Shown here piece by piece: positions 5,956-13,738 of a stretch of 19,965 nt of DNA; the stretch's first letter is position 1; each line of letters starts with the position of its first letter. Made by a program: the position numbers and the translations under genes. A model generated the notes under the pieces. That model saw only the letters and a program-made list of their open reading frames with translations, did not search any database and was not told the DNA's origin. The stretch spans positions 1-19,965 of the forward strand of contig CALBGG010000082.1 in NCBI GenBank assembly GCA_937893605.1, in the 5' to 3' direction. The stretch is from an uncultured Clostridia bacterium. Its GTDB lineage: Bacteria; Bacillota; Clostridia; Oscillospirales; Oscillospiraceae.

Positions 5956-7737
5956 TTACTCCTCAACGGGGCAGGTTATTGCGATATTCAGCTCGTCAAG
6001 CTGCTTTTGCTCGACAGCGGAGGGGGCGCCCATCATGATATCCTGCGCGTTCTTGTTCATCGGGAAGGGGATGATCTCGCGGATGGAATCCTCGCCGGCG
6101 AGCAGCATGACCATACGGTCAACGCCCGGGGCGATACCGGCATGGGGAGGCGCACCGTAGCAGAAGGCGTTGTACATTGCCGGGAACTTGGCCTTGACGT
6201 CGTCCTCGCCGAGGCGAACCAGTTCGAAGGCCTTTATCATGATCTCGGGATCGTGGTTACGCACGGCGCCCGAGGACAGCTCAACGCCGTTGCAGACAAG
6301 GTCGTACTGGAACGCTGTGATCGACAGCGGATCGACCTCGCCGCGCTCGGCCTTTTCGAGGATCTCAAGTCCGCCGTTGGGCATGGAGAACGGATTGTGG
6401 CAGAACTCGAGCTCGCCGGACTCCTCACCGATCTCGTACATCGGGAAATCGACGATCCAGCAGAACTCGTAGCGTTCTTTATCCATATGGCCGGGCACTG
6501 CCGCGCCGAGCATCTTACGCATGACGCCGGCGGTCTTCTGAGCCTCGCCCTTCTTGCCCGCCGCAACGCCGACGAGGCAGCCGGGCTTGAGGCCGAGAGC
6601 CTCGGTGAGCGCAGCCTTCTTATCCTGCAAAAACTTTGCAACGCCGCCGGCAAGCTCGCCGTTTTCGTCGACCTTGAACCAGTAGGGCTTCATGCCTGCC
6701 TGGACCTCGACGTCGGCGCATACCTTGTCTATCTGCTTGCGTGTAAGATCACAGCCGGTGACAACGATGGCCTTTACGGTGTTGCCCTCTGCAAAGGGAG
6801 CAAAATCGGTGCCGGAGACGAGGGCGGTTATATCCTCGACTATGAGATCTATGCGCAGGTCGGGCTTATCCGAGCCGTATTTCTCCATTGACTCGTTATA
6901 TCCTATGCGGCGGAAGGGCGCTTTGTTTGATATGTTGTAGGTTCCGAATTTTTCAAATATCGGGGGCAGAACGTCCTCGATGACGGCGAAAACATCCTCC
7001 TGGCCGGCAAAGGACATCTCCATATCGAGCTGATAGAACTCGCCGGGGGAACGGTCGCCGCGCGCGTCCTCGTCGCGGAAGCAGGGCGCTATCTGGAAAT
7101 AGCGGTCAAAGCCCGAAGTCATCAGCAGCTGCTTGAACTGCTGCGGCGCCTGCGGCAGAGCGTAGAACTTGCCGGGATGCTTTCTCGCGGGAACGAGATA
7201 GTCGCGTGCGCCCTCGGGAGATGAGGCGGTAAGTATAGGCGTTGTTATCTCAAGAAAATCGTGCTCCGTCATCGCCTTGCGCAGAGCCGCGACGACGTTG
7301 CAGCGCAGGATGATGTTCTGCTTTACCGCCGGGTTTCTCAGATCGAGATAGCGGTATTTAAGGCGCATAGTCTCGTCGGCCTCGCGGCTGCGGTTGATTT
7401 CAAACGGGAGCTCGTTATAGCGGCAGCGGCCGAGTATCTCGATATTTTCGGGAACGACCTCGATATCGCCGGTGGGGAGCTTTGGGTTCTTGCTGGCGCG
7501 TTCGCGCACGGTGCCCTCAACGGAGATAACGCTTTCCTTATTGACGCTTTTTATGATCTTCATCATGTCCTCGGCCTCGACTACGACCTGAGTCGTGCCG
7601 TAAAAATCGCGGACTATGACGAATGCGAAATTCTGGCCTACCTCGCGGACATTCTCCATCCATCCGACGATCTTGACCTTTTCTCCGACATTTTCAATGC
7701 GGAGCTGATTGCAGGTATGGGTTCTTGACTGTGTCAT
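5956..7737 (-). CDS. aspS: Aspartyl-tRNA synthetase (bacterial type with GAD insert)
   Basis: This class IIb synthetase attaches aspartate to tRNA-Asp. The 593 residues match the bacterial length. There is an N-terminal OB-fold anticodon domain (about 1-105), class II motif 2 in FRDEDARGDRSPGEFYQLDME (about 223-243), the bacterial GAD insertion (about 290-400) and motif 3 in GIAPGVDRMVMLLAG followed by SIREIIPFPMN near the C terminus. The OB-fold has GWMENVREVGQNFAFVIVRD where E. coli AspRS has RRRDLG, so I cannot tell from the sequence whether it discriminates tRNA-Asp from tRNA-Asn; that depends on whether the genome has gatCAB and asnS. The ATG at 7737 follows GGGAGG at seven bases. It is 13 bases downstream of hisS and presumably cotranscribed, an arrangement common in Firmicutes. 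Confidence 0.97.
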   Translation of the reverse strand: MTQSRTHTCNQLRIENVGEKVKIVGWMENVREVGQNFAFVIVRDFYGTTQVVVEAEDMMKIIKSVNKESVISVEGTVRERASKNPKLPTGDIEVVPENIEILGRCRYNELPFEINRSREADETMRLKYRYLDLRNPAVKQNIILRCNVVAALRKAMTEHDFLEITTPILTASSPEGARDYLVPARKHPGKFYALPQAPQQFKQLLMTSGFDRYFQIAPCFRDEDARGDRSPGEFYQLDMEMSFAGQEDVFAVIEDVLPPIFEKFGTYNISNKAPFRRIGYNESMEKYGSDKPDLRIDLIVEDITALVSGTDFAPFAEGNTVKAIVVTGCDLTRKQIDKVCADVEVQAGMKPYWFKVDENGELAGGVAKFLQDKKAALTEALGLKPGCLVGVAAGKKGEAQKTAGVMRKMLGAAVPGHMDKERYEFCWIVDFPMYEIGEESGELEFCHNPFSMPNGGLEILEKAERGEVDPLSITAFQYDLVCNGVELSSGAVRNHDPEIMIKAFELVRLGEDDVKAKFPAMYNAFCYGAPPHAGIAPGVDRMVMLLAGEDSIREIIPFPMNKNAQDIMMGAPSAVEQKQLDELNIAITCPVEE

Positions 7738-7750
7738 ACTTTAACCTCCC

Positions 7751-9106
7751 TTATTCTTTGATGACCGCGGCGTGCGCGCGCTCATCCATGTCTTTCTTTA
7801 TAAGCGCCGCGGCATCGGAAAAGCTGAGCTTTTCCTGCTTACCGCTCTGCATATTCTTAACGGCGACGACGTTTTCGGACATCTCATCCTCGCCGATGAG
7901 GATCACATAGGGGATGCCGAGCTTGTCGGCATAGCTCATTTTTGCCTTGAACTTTTTCTGCTCGCAATAAAGCTGAGTTCTTATGCCCGCATCGCGCAGC
8001 GCGGTAGCCGCGGCGATGGCGTAGCCGAGATCCTCGGCCATGGGAATAACGAGCGCGTCGGCAGGCGCGCAAACCGTCTCGTCCGAGAGCATTCCCTGCT
8101 CGTTGAGAACATAGAACAGGCGCGTAAGGCCTATCGAAATGCCGACGCCGGGCAGCTTTTTGTCCGTATAATATCCGGCAAGATCGTCGTATCTGCCGCC
8201 GGAACAGACAGAGCCTATCTCCGGATGTGCTGTCATCTCCGTCTCGTACACTGTGCCGGTGTAATAATCAAGGCCGCGTGCGATGGAGAGGTCTATTGCG
8301 AAATTCTTCTCCGGCACGCCGAAAGAAGCAAGGTAGCGTGTCACCGTCTTGAGCTCCTCAAGTCCCTCGTCAAACAGCGGATCCATACCCTTATAGCGCT
8401 CAAGCCCGGCGATGACCTCGGCGTTCGTGCCGCTGATGGCCATGAAGTCCATGACGTCGTCGGCCTTATGCGAGAACATATGCAGCTCGTTCATGAGAAG
8501 CTGCCTGACCTTGTTCGCGCCAATCTTATCGAGCTTATCGACAGTGCGCATGATATCTCCGGCCTTTTCGCTCATTCCCGCGAGACTGTAGAAGCCGTTT
8601 AGGAGCTTGCGGTTATTGACCTTTATCTTAAAGCCCTTGAGTCCGAGAGCCGTGAACGTGTGATAAATTATCGCCGGTATCTCCGCCTCGTTTATGATGT
8701 CGAGCTTGCCGTCGCCGATTATGTCTATATCAGCCTGATAAAACTCGCGGAAGCGGCCGCGCTGGGCTCTTTCGCCGCGGTAGACCTTGCCGATCTGATA
8801 GCGGCGGAAGGGGAATGTGAGACTGCCGTAGTTTGCCGCGACGAATTTTGCCAGCGGAACGGTCAGATCAAAGCGCAGCGCAAGATCACTGTCGCCCTTA
8901 TTGAATCTGTATATCTGCTTTTCGGTCTCTCCGCCGCCCTTTGCGAGCAGCACCTCCGCCGACTCGATTATCGGCGTATCCAGCGGAGCGAAGCCGTAAA
9001 CGGAATAGCTTTTTCTGAGCGTTTCCATCATTTTTTCCATCTTGATCTGGTCTGCCGGAAGCAGCTCCATAAAGCCCGACAGGGTCCTCGGCGCAACTTT
9101 TGCCAT
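7751..9106 (-). CDS. hisS: Histidyl-tRNA synthetase
   Basis: This class II synthetase charges tRNA-His with histidine. The 451 residues show motif 1/2 regions (LALRFDLTVPLAKFVA, then FRRYQIGKVYRGERAQRGRFREFYQ), the histidine-specific RGLDYYTGTVYE motif, CSGGRYDDL, motif 3 GVGISIGLTRL, and a C-terminal anticodon-binding domain with VILIGEDE. I place the start at the ATG 9106-9104 (MAKVAPRTLSG), preceded by AAAGGA at nine bases. A TTG seven codons upstream at 9127 lacks a better site. It lies between the mgsA-like gene and aspS on the same strand. A perfect 15-bp hairpin stands between it and the mgsA-like gene, and I saw no separate promoter. Confidence 0.96.
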   Translation of the reverse strand: MAKVAPRTLSGFMELLPADQIKMEKMMETLRKSYSVYGFAPLDTPIIESAEVLLAKGGGETEKQIYRFNKGDSDLALRFDLTVPLAKFVAANYGSLTFPFRRYQIGKVYRGERAQRGRFREFYQADIDIIGDGKLDIINEAEIPAIIYHTFTALGLKGFKIKVNNRKLLNGFYSLAGMSEKAGDIMRTVDKLDKIGANKVRQLLMNELHMFSHKADDVMDFMAISGTNAEVIAGLERYKGMDPLFDEGLEELKTVTRYLASFGVPEKNFAIDLSIARGLDYYTGTVYETEMTAHPEIGSVCSGGRYDDLAGYYTDKKLPGVGISIGLTRLFYVLNEQGMLSDETVCAPADALVIPMAEDLGYAIAAATALRDAGIRTQLYCEQKKFKAKMSYADKLGIPYVILIGEDEMSENVVAVKNMQSGKQEKLSFSDAAALIKKDMDERAHAAVIKE

Positions 9107-9132
9107 ATGTTCTTTTCCTTTCGACAATCACT

Positions 9133-9165
9133 AAATGCTGCTATTGCCTTGCAATAGCAGCATTT
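9133..9165 (-). terminator. Perfect 15-bp hairpin between mgsA-like gene and hisS
   Basis: AAATGCTGCTATTGC (9133-9147) is followed after three bases by its exact complement (9151-9165). On the minus strand the stem ends in AUUU and then AGUGAUUG, so the U-tract is short. It could be a partial terminator, an mRNA 3'-end stabiliser for the upstream gene, or a processing site before hisS. On the plus strand it is followed by a T-rich stretch, but no plus-strand gene needs it. Confidence 0.5.
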
Positions 9166-9189
9166 AAGCTTCATTTTTTGCTGCACAAA

Positions 9190-9594
9190 TCATCTGCGCT
9201 TGGGGTTTACGATATTTCGCCAGTCAAGATCTCCGCGGCGCAGCCCCTGAACGAGCACCTCCGCCGTTGCGGCGTTGGTCGCAAAGGGTATCTGATACTG
9301 GTCGCACAGGCGTTCGATCTTATTTATATCGTCAAAGCCGCCGGGATTGGTCGGATCGCAGAAAAACAACACAAGGTCTATCTCGTTATAAGCTATCCTT
9401 GCGCCTATCTGCTGTGCTCCGCCCTGGTCGGCATGCAGATAAAGCGTCACGGGAAGTCCTGTCGCCTCGGACACGAGCTTGCCCGTCGTATTCGTAGCGC
9501 AAACCGAATGCTCAGCAAGAATACCGCAGTAAGCGATGCAGAACTGAACCATCAGCTCTTTTTTTCTGTCATGTGCCATAAGTGCAATATTCAT
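9190..9594 (-). CDS. Methylglyoxal synthase-like protein with substituted active site
   Basis: Overall this 134-residue protein is clearly of the methylglyoxal synthase family, which converts dihydroxyacetone phosphate to methylglyoxal. It has IALMAHDRKKELMVQF at the start, ATNTTGK, GGAQQIGARI, DLVLFFCDP and IPFATNAATAE. However, residues established in the E. coli enzyme are changed. The catalytic Asp71 (GGDQQ) is Ala60, His98 is Phe87, Asp101 aligns with Ile90, and the phosphate-binding Ser65-Gly66 is His-Ala. The threonines of the TTG phosphate loop and Asp9 (AHD) remain. It may therefore bind a phosphorylated ligand without making methylglyoxal, as MGS-like domains do in carbamoyl-phosphate synthase. 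The ATG at 9594 follows TGAGGT at five bases. It has its own promoter and precedes hisS-aspS. Confidence 0.85.
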   Translation of the reverse strand: MNIALMAHDRKKELMVQFCIAYCGILAEHSVCATNTTGKLVSEATGLPVTLYLHADQGGAQQIGARIAYNEIDLVLFFCDPTNPGGFDDINKIERLCDQYQIPFATNAATAEVLVQGLRRGDLDWRNIVNPKRR

Positions 9595-9642
9595 ATGCTA
9601 CCTCATTTCTGTTGCTTCTATTTGCAAAATCTATACTGTTAT

Positions 9643-9671
9643 ATTATATACAACGCCGCGGCGTCTTTCAA
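9643..9671 (-). promoter_or_regulatory. Promoter of the mgsA-like gene (probably also hisS-aspS)
   Basis: On the minus strand TTGAAA (9666-9671), a 17-base spacer and TATAAT (9643-9648) give a near-consensus promoter about 50 bases before the ATG. The spacer contains the 12-base perfect palindrome ACGCCGCGGCGT (9653-9664), placed where a bound regulator would block RNA polymerase. Confidence 0.8.
9653..9664. promoter_or_regulatory. Palindrome in promoter spacer, candidate operator
   Basis: ACGCCGCGGCGT is perfectly self-complementary, is GC-rich within an otherwise AT-rich gap, and lies entirely between the -35 and -10 boxes. I do not recognise it as the site of a known regulator. Confidence 0.4.
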
Positions 9672-9691
9672 CGCTTTTTTAGCAAAAAGCG
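9672..9691 (-). terminator. A/T-rich hairpin after mrdA, possible terminator
   Basis: CGCTTTTT (9672-9679) pairs with AAAAAGCG (9684-9691) eight bases past the mrdA stop. On the minus strand the U-run lies within the 5' arm and not after the stem, so termination would be weak. It ends one base before the -35 box of the next promoter. Confidence 0.4.
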
Positions 9692-9699
9692 CATTTTTA

Positions 9700-11787
9700 T
9701 TACTGCAGCAGCTCGCCCTCGACGTCGGTGATATCCGTAGCGGACTTCATGCTGAAGTACGCCTCGAGTATCTCCCGCGCTATGACCGCGCAGTTCGAGC
9801 CGGCGCTGCCCTTTTGCACAACAATGGCCATTGCTATCTCCGGGTCGTTGAAAGGCGCATAGCAGATAAAGATCGCGTCGTTTGCAACGCTCTCGCCCTT
9901 CTGCGCGGTGCCGGTCTTTGCGGCGACAGATGTCATTGTGTAGTCTGAGAGTGTTGACTTGCCGACGAGCCTCATACCCTCCTGTACGGCGTCCCAGTTA
10001 TACTGCGGACTCTCGACCTTGCTGAGGACTTCATCCTCACGCTCATAGACATTTTCACCATAGCTGTAGCTGCGCACGGACTTTAGGATCGACGCGCTGT
10101 GGCGCTCACCGTTATTTGCGATGGCAGCACAGTACTCGGCCAGCTGAAGCGGAGTGAAGAGGCTGTCCGACTGGCCGATAGCGGCCTGCATTGTGTGACC
10201 TATCGACCACGCCTCGCCCGTGAGCTCCTCGTGGTTTTTGGCATTTGCCATGTTGCCGGTCGATTCCGGAAGCTCAATGCCTGTGCTCTCGCCGAGGCCG
10301 AACAGCGCTGCATACTTGTACATTTTGTCGATACCGAGATCGTGTCCGGCAGAGTAGAAGAATATGTTGCAGGAGTTCTGAATAGCTCCGGTGACATTAA
10401 GATAGCCGTGCGTGAGCTTCTGGTTGTTCTGCGTATATATCCAGCAGTAGGGTGCATAGCCGTACTGAGCATAGCGCGTGTACTGACCGCGGCACTCTAT
10501 CAGTGTGCCTGTGTTTATAACGCCCTCTGTCAGCGCGGCGATGGCCGTGCAGGGCTTGAAGGTTGAGCCCGGAGCATAGGTACCGAGCAAGGCGCGGTTA
10601 TACAGCGGGGTATTGGCCGCTTCGAGGATCTCATTATAATTTTCAAGCAGCTGCGACGGATCGTAGGTCGGCCAGTTTGCTATGGCAAGCGGCTCGCCGG
10701 TTTTAACGTTTACGACGACGACCGCCGCACCGTCTATCTGATCCTGCTTTTCGGTATAGCTGCCGCTTGCTATCAGCTGCTCCTTTTTAGCGTCTATCTT
10801 CGCCTGTATCGAGGCGACGCCGTTTTCGAGCGCAAGCTCGGCGGCTTCCTGAAGCGCAATATCTATTGTGAGATACACGTTGTTGCCCGGCTCGGGCTCC
10901 TTCGTATATTCCTTGCTGATGACAGTACCGTCGGAGGATGAGGTCGTGCGCACGGTGCCGTTTGTGCCGTGCAGATATTTTTCAAATGCAAGCTCCGCGC
11001 CGTCCTTACCAACGGTCGCGTCGGCGGAATAGTCCTGGTCGGCATATTTTGCGTAATCGCTGTCGCTCATTGCGCCGGTGTAACCCAAAATGTGCGCGGC
11101 AGCGGAGGTCGAGTATTCGCGGACGTAGGATTCTTTAATGTTTATACCCTCGATGTTGTTTTCGCGCAGCGTGGCTATGAGCTTCATATCCGCATCTTTG
11201 ACGAAAATGTAATCCGAGGTGTTTATAAGATATCTCACGTTTATCGCATAGCGCACGCCGGCAATTATCCTCGCCTCCTCGGCGGTGTAGTTGCTGTCGA
11301 TATCATAGCGCTCGCGCATGCTCGAAAGTATCTCGACGGCGCTGGCGTTCTCCTTGACGTTGTTCCGCTCCATGTACGCATCGAGCCTTGCCTGATCCTG
11401 CTCGGTAACGTTTTCAAACTCGAACGGTGGGCTTTTCGTTATCGGCAGATCGTCGATATAGTCGTCGCCGTAATCACGGATCATATTGACAAGCTTGAGG
11501 ATAACGGCGTTGGAGTCAACGCTGTCATCGCTGGGGAAAAGCTCGTCGGTATTTATAGTAAGGTCATAGCTGGATTTATTCGTAACGAGCGTTCTGCCGT
11601 TGCGGTCAAGTATATTTCCGCGTGCGGCGGTAACGGTGCTCGTCGTCACCATATTATTGCGGCTTTCCTCATAGTACTTCTCGCCCTCTATTATCTGGAG
11701 CTTGTACAGCGCAACGATATACACCGTAAGAAGCACGGCGAAAACAGCCGCAAGCGCTATAAGTCTTTCTTTCTTGATAATGTTCAT
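9700..11787 (-). CDS. mrdA: Penicillin-binding protein 2 (elongasome transpeptidase)
   Basis: This class B PBP crosslinks peptidoglycan during cell elongation, normally working with RodA and MreBCD. The 695 residues begin with a membrane anchor (about 9-28, ALAAVFAVLLTVYIVALY), then the RGNILDRNGR dimerisation-domain signature (about 56-65). The transpeptidase motifs are SxxK as STFK (408-411), SxN as SCN (472-474) and KTGTAQ (624-629), so the active site is intact. The ATG at 11787 has GAGG about eight to ten bases upstream and lies 13 bases after mreD. It is the last gene of the U32-maf-mreC-mreD-mrdA run. It acts at the outer face of the cytoplasmic membrane. rodA and mreB are not in the window. 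Confidence 0.96.
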   Translation of the reverse strand: MNIIKKERLIALAAVFAVLLTVYIVALYKLQIIEGEKYYEESRNNMVTTSTVTAARGNILDRNGRTLVTNKSSYDLTINTDELFPSDDSVDSNAVILKLVNMIRDYGDDYIDDLPITKSPPFEFENVTEQDQARLDAYMERNNVKENASAVEILSSMRERYDIDSNYTAEEARIIAGVRYAINVRYLINTSDYIFVKDADMKLIATLRENNIEGINIKESYVREYSTSAAAHILGYTGAMSDSDYAKYADQDYSADATVGKDGAELAFEKYLHGTNGTVRTTSSSDGTVISKEYTKEPEPGNNVYLTIDIALQEAAELALENGVASIQAKIDAKKEQLIASGSYTEKQDQIDGAAVVVVNVKTGEPLAIANWPTYDPSQLLENYNEILEAANTPLYNRALLGTYAPGSTFKPCTAIAALTEGVINTGTLIECRGQYTRYAQYGYAPYCWIYTQNNQKLTHGYLNVTGAIQNSCNIFFYSAGHDLGIDKMYKYAALFGLGESTGIELPESTGNMANAKNHEELTGEAWSIGHTMQAAIGQSDSLFTPLQLAEYCAAIANNGERHSASILKSVRSYSYGENVYEREDEVLSKVESPQYNWDAVQEGMRLVGKSTLSDYTMTSVAAKTGTAQKGESVANDAIFICYAPFNDPEIAMAIVVQKGSAGSNCAVIAREILEAYFSMKSATDITDVEGELLQ

Positions 11788-11800
11788 TGGGTATCCTCTG

Positions 11801-12325
11801 TCAATAGGGGTGATTCATCACGCCGCCCTCTTTAAACGGCAGGTACAGCAGCATGACCGGCAGAACAGACAGTGCCGTCTGCAAAAGCGCCGTCAAAAGT
11901 CCCGGCAGCAGCTCCGTTCCGCCGCCCAAAAGCGCGTGGATAAGCTGCACTATGCTGCACAGGAGTATTGCTGCCGTTCCGAATATCATAAACGCGAAAA
12001 AGCTCTTGTTTATATAAAACTCAGATGCAAAACCCGCGCCGAAGCCGATGATCGGAAACAGTATTGTGAACAGCACCGTGGTTTCCGAAAAGGCCATGTC
12101 CGTAAACAGGCCGAGGAAGATGCCGAACACCGCTCCGCGCACACCGCCGAGGTATATTCCGGCCGCCACTGCCGCCGCGGGGATTATAAAGCCCTTCGCG
12201 CCGAAAATGCTGATCCTTGAAAACAGCACGCTCTGCAGCAGCATGACCAGCATCATATAGACCGCGTACCGGAGCACCATGCGGACTTTTTTCCATTCAA
12301 GAGTCTGAATAAGTCTGTTCAGCAA
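11801..12325 (-). CDS. mreD: Rod shape-determining protein MreD
   Basis: MreD is a small polytopic membrane protein of the elongasome that links MreC to the cell-wall synthesis machinery. The 174 residues are mostly hydrophobic, with about five membrane segments (for example YAVYMMLVMLLQSVLF, GFIIPAAAVAAGIYLGG, AVFGIFLGLFTDM, FGTAAILLCSIVQLI). The motif GIFLGLFTDMAFSET is typical of MreD. Translation probably starts at TTG 12325-12323, directly after the mreC stop and five bases after GGTGG; no ATG lies nearby until Met16. The rare start codon and zero spacing imply coupling to mreC. Confidence 0.9.
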   Translation of the reverse strand: MLNRLIQTLEWKKVRMVLRYAVYMMLVMLLQSVLFSRISIFGAKGFIIPAAAVAAGIYLGGVRGAVFGIFLGLFTDMAFSETTVLFTILFPIIGFGAGFASEFYINKSFFAFMIFGTAAILLCSIVQLIHALLGGGTELLPGLLTALLQTALSVLPVMLLYLPFKEGGVMNHPY

Positions 12326-13174
12326 TTATTCCACCACTTCAAAATCTTTTACCACAAAAACCTGGACGAGCGCAGTGAGGTCGCAACCGGGCTTGACTTC
12401 GCCGTACTCTATCTGACCGCCGGCCTCGGTCTTTACAGAGCTTATCGTTCCGACGATGAGTCCCTGCGGGAAAGCGCCGCCCGAGCCGGAGGTCATTACC
12501 GTATCGCCGGAGAACACCTGTGCGCCGTCGGCAAGGTAGCTGAGCTTGACGCAGCCCTCCTGCATCATGGCAAAGTCGCCGACGAGGAGACCGGAGGCTC
12601 CGTTTTCTGAAACGAGAGCGCCGATATTGGTATTGAGGTCGATGACCGTCGCGACCGTCGCCCACGTCGAGCCGACCTCGGTGATCTGGCCGACCATGAC
12701 GCCGTACTCTGTGATAACGCAGTCGCCGACGGCTATGTCGGCGTTTGTGCCCTTGCTTATAGTGAACGAATTAGCCCAGTTCGAGGTAGTCCACGCGACG
12801 ACCTTGGCCGATTCAAGCGTCATATCGCTGTGCTTTTCCTTAAAGTTCAGCAGCTGGCGGAAGCGTTCGTTTTCCTCAATTGCGGCCGCGCCGTTTCGCG
12901 CCTCCTCCTGCGCCTCGGTAAGCTCCGCACGCAGTCGTTCGTTTTCCGCAACGAGCTGATCGTATTCGTAAAGATAGCCGTATATTCCCTCAAGCCACTC
13001 GGCAACAGAGCTCACCATGCGCTGCACAGGTTCCTTCACCGTGCCGGAAACGTTTTGTATCACTCCGGCATTTCCCTTGAGAAGATATGAGGCCGCCCCG
13101 GCGACGAGCGCTATGACCAGAACAATGACGCCGAGCTTTATTCCGTTTTTCTTAAGATAGTTTTTTACGTTCAA
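12326..13174 (-). CDS. mreC: Rod shape-determining protein MreC
   Basis: MreC is a bitopic membrane protein that activates PBP2 in the elongation machinery. With the start at TTG 13174 the protein has 282 residues. A short basic cytoplasmic tail is followed by one membrane helix (about 13-32, KLGVIVLVIALVAGAASYLL), a coiled coil (about 70-110, ENERLRAELTEAQEEARNG) and the beta-rich extracytoplasmic MreC domain, with motifs such as VVAWTTSNWANSFTISKG and GSGGAFPQGLIVG. The TTG overlaps the maf stop (TTGA) and follows GGGGTG at seven bases. An in-frame GTG at 13219 lies deep inside maf and is less likely. No mreB lies upstream, where it is commonly found. Confidence 0.93.
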   Translation of the reverse strand: MNVKNYLKKNGIKLGVIVLVIALVAGAASYLLKGNAGVIQNVSGTVKEPVQRMVSSVAEWLEGIYGYLYEYDQLVAENERLRAELTEAQEEARNGAAAIEENERFRQLLNFKEKHSDMTLESAKVVAWTTSNWANSFTISKGTNADIAVGDCVITEYGVMVGQITEVGSTWATVATVIDLNTNIGALVSENGASGLLVGDFAMMQEGCVKLSYLADGAQVFSGDTVMTSGSGGAFPQGLIVGTISSVKTEAGGQIEYGEVKPGCDLTALVQVFVVKDFEVVE

Positions 13175-13737
13175 AAAAGATGCACCCCGATCTCTTCGAG
13201 CATTTGGCCGAGTCTGCACAGAGGCAGTCCCATGACGTTGAAGTAATCTCCCTCAATCCGCTTTACCATGAGCGCGGCTCTGCCCTGGATGCCGTAAGCT
13301 CCGGCCTTGTCCATAGGCTCGCCGGTGGCGACGTATCCGTCTATCTCGGCATCAGTCAGCCGGCGGAAAAACACCTTCGTACACTCCGCGCCGACAGCTT
13401 CTTTATCGCCGAGCATGAGCGTAACGCCCGTATACACCTCGTGCGTATTACCCGAGAGCATATGCAGCATTGCCTTTGCTTCATCCTCGCTTCTTGGCTT
13501 TCCGAGGATCCTGTCCTCCGCCCAGACAACGGTATCGGCAGCTATAACCAGCGACTCGGGACGGCTTTTCGCCACTTCCGCGGCCTTTGCCCGCGACAGC
13601 GCCATAACAGTTTCCGCAGGCCCAGCGCCATCCGGCGCTATCTCCTCACCCTTTGCGGGAATGACGGAAAATTCAAGTCCCAGCGTCTCCAGCAGCTCCT
13701 TGCGTCTCGGCGAGCCGGATGCCAGCACGATATCCAT
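13171..13737 (-). CDS. maf: Maf-family nucleoside triphosphate pyrophosphatase
   Basis: Maf proteins hydrolyse non-canonical or modified nucleotides (dTTP/UTP and derivatives) and have been linked to septum formation. The 188 residues start with MDIVLASGSPRRKELLETLG, the nucleotide-binding signature. They also contain SLVIAADTVVW with the conserved catalytic Asp, LGKPRSEDEAKAML, HEVYTGVTL, and GAYGIQGRAALMVKRIEGDYFNVMGLP near the C terminus. This pattern fits the YhdE (dTTPase/UTPase) branch. The ATG at 13737 follows AGAGGAG at nine bases; a TTG three codons earlier touches that site and is unlikely. It is one base after the U32 stop and overlaps mreC by four bases. Maf beside mreCD is common in Firmicutes. 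Confidence 0.95.
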   Translation of the reverse strand: MDIVLASGSPRRKELLETLGLEFSVIPAKGEEIAPDGAGPAETVMALSRAKAAEVAKSRPESLVIAADTVVWAEDRILGKPRSEDEAKAMLHMLSGNTHEVYTGVTLMLGDKEAVGAECTKVFFRRLTDAEIDGYVATGEPMDKAGAYGIQGRAALMVKRIEGDYFNVMGLPLCRLGQMLEEIGVHLF

Positions 13738-13738
13738 A

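Noticed and set aside
6007..6891. 294-codon plus-strand frame opposite aspS
   Set aside because: It is fully antisense to a conserved synthetase, a common by-product of GC-biased third positions. Start context and composition do not support a gene.
7772..8602. 276-codon plus-strand frame opposite hisS
   Set aside because: Antisense shadow of hisS with no promoter or ribosome binding site and no recognisable motif.
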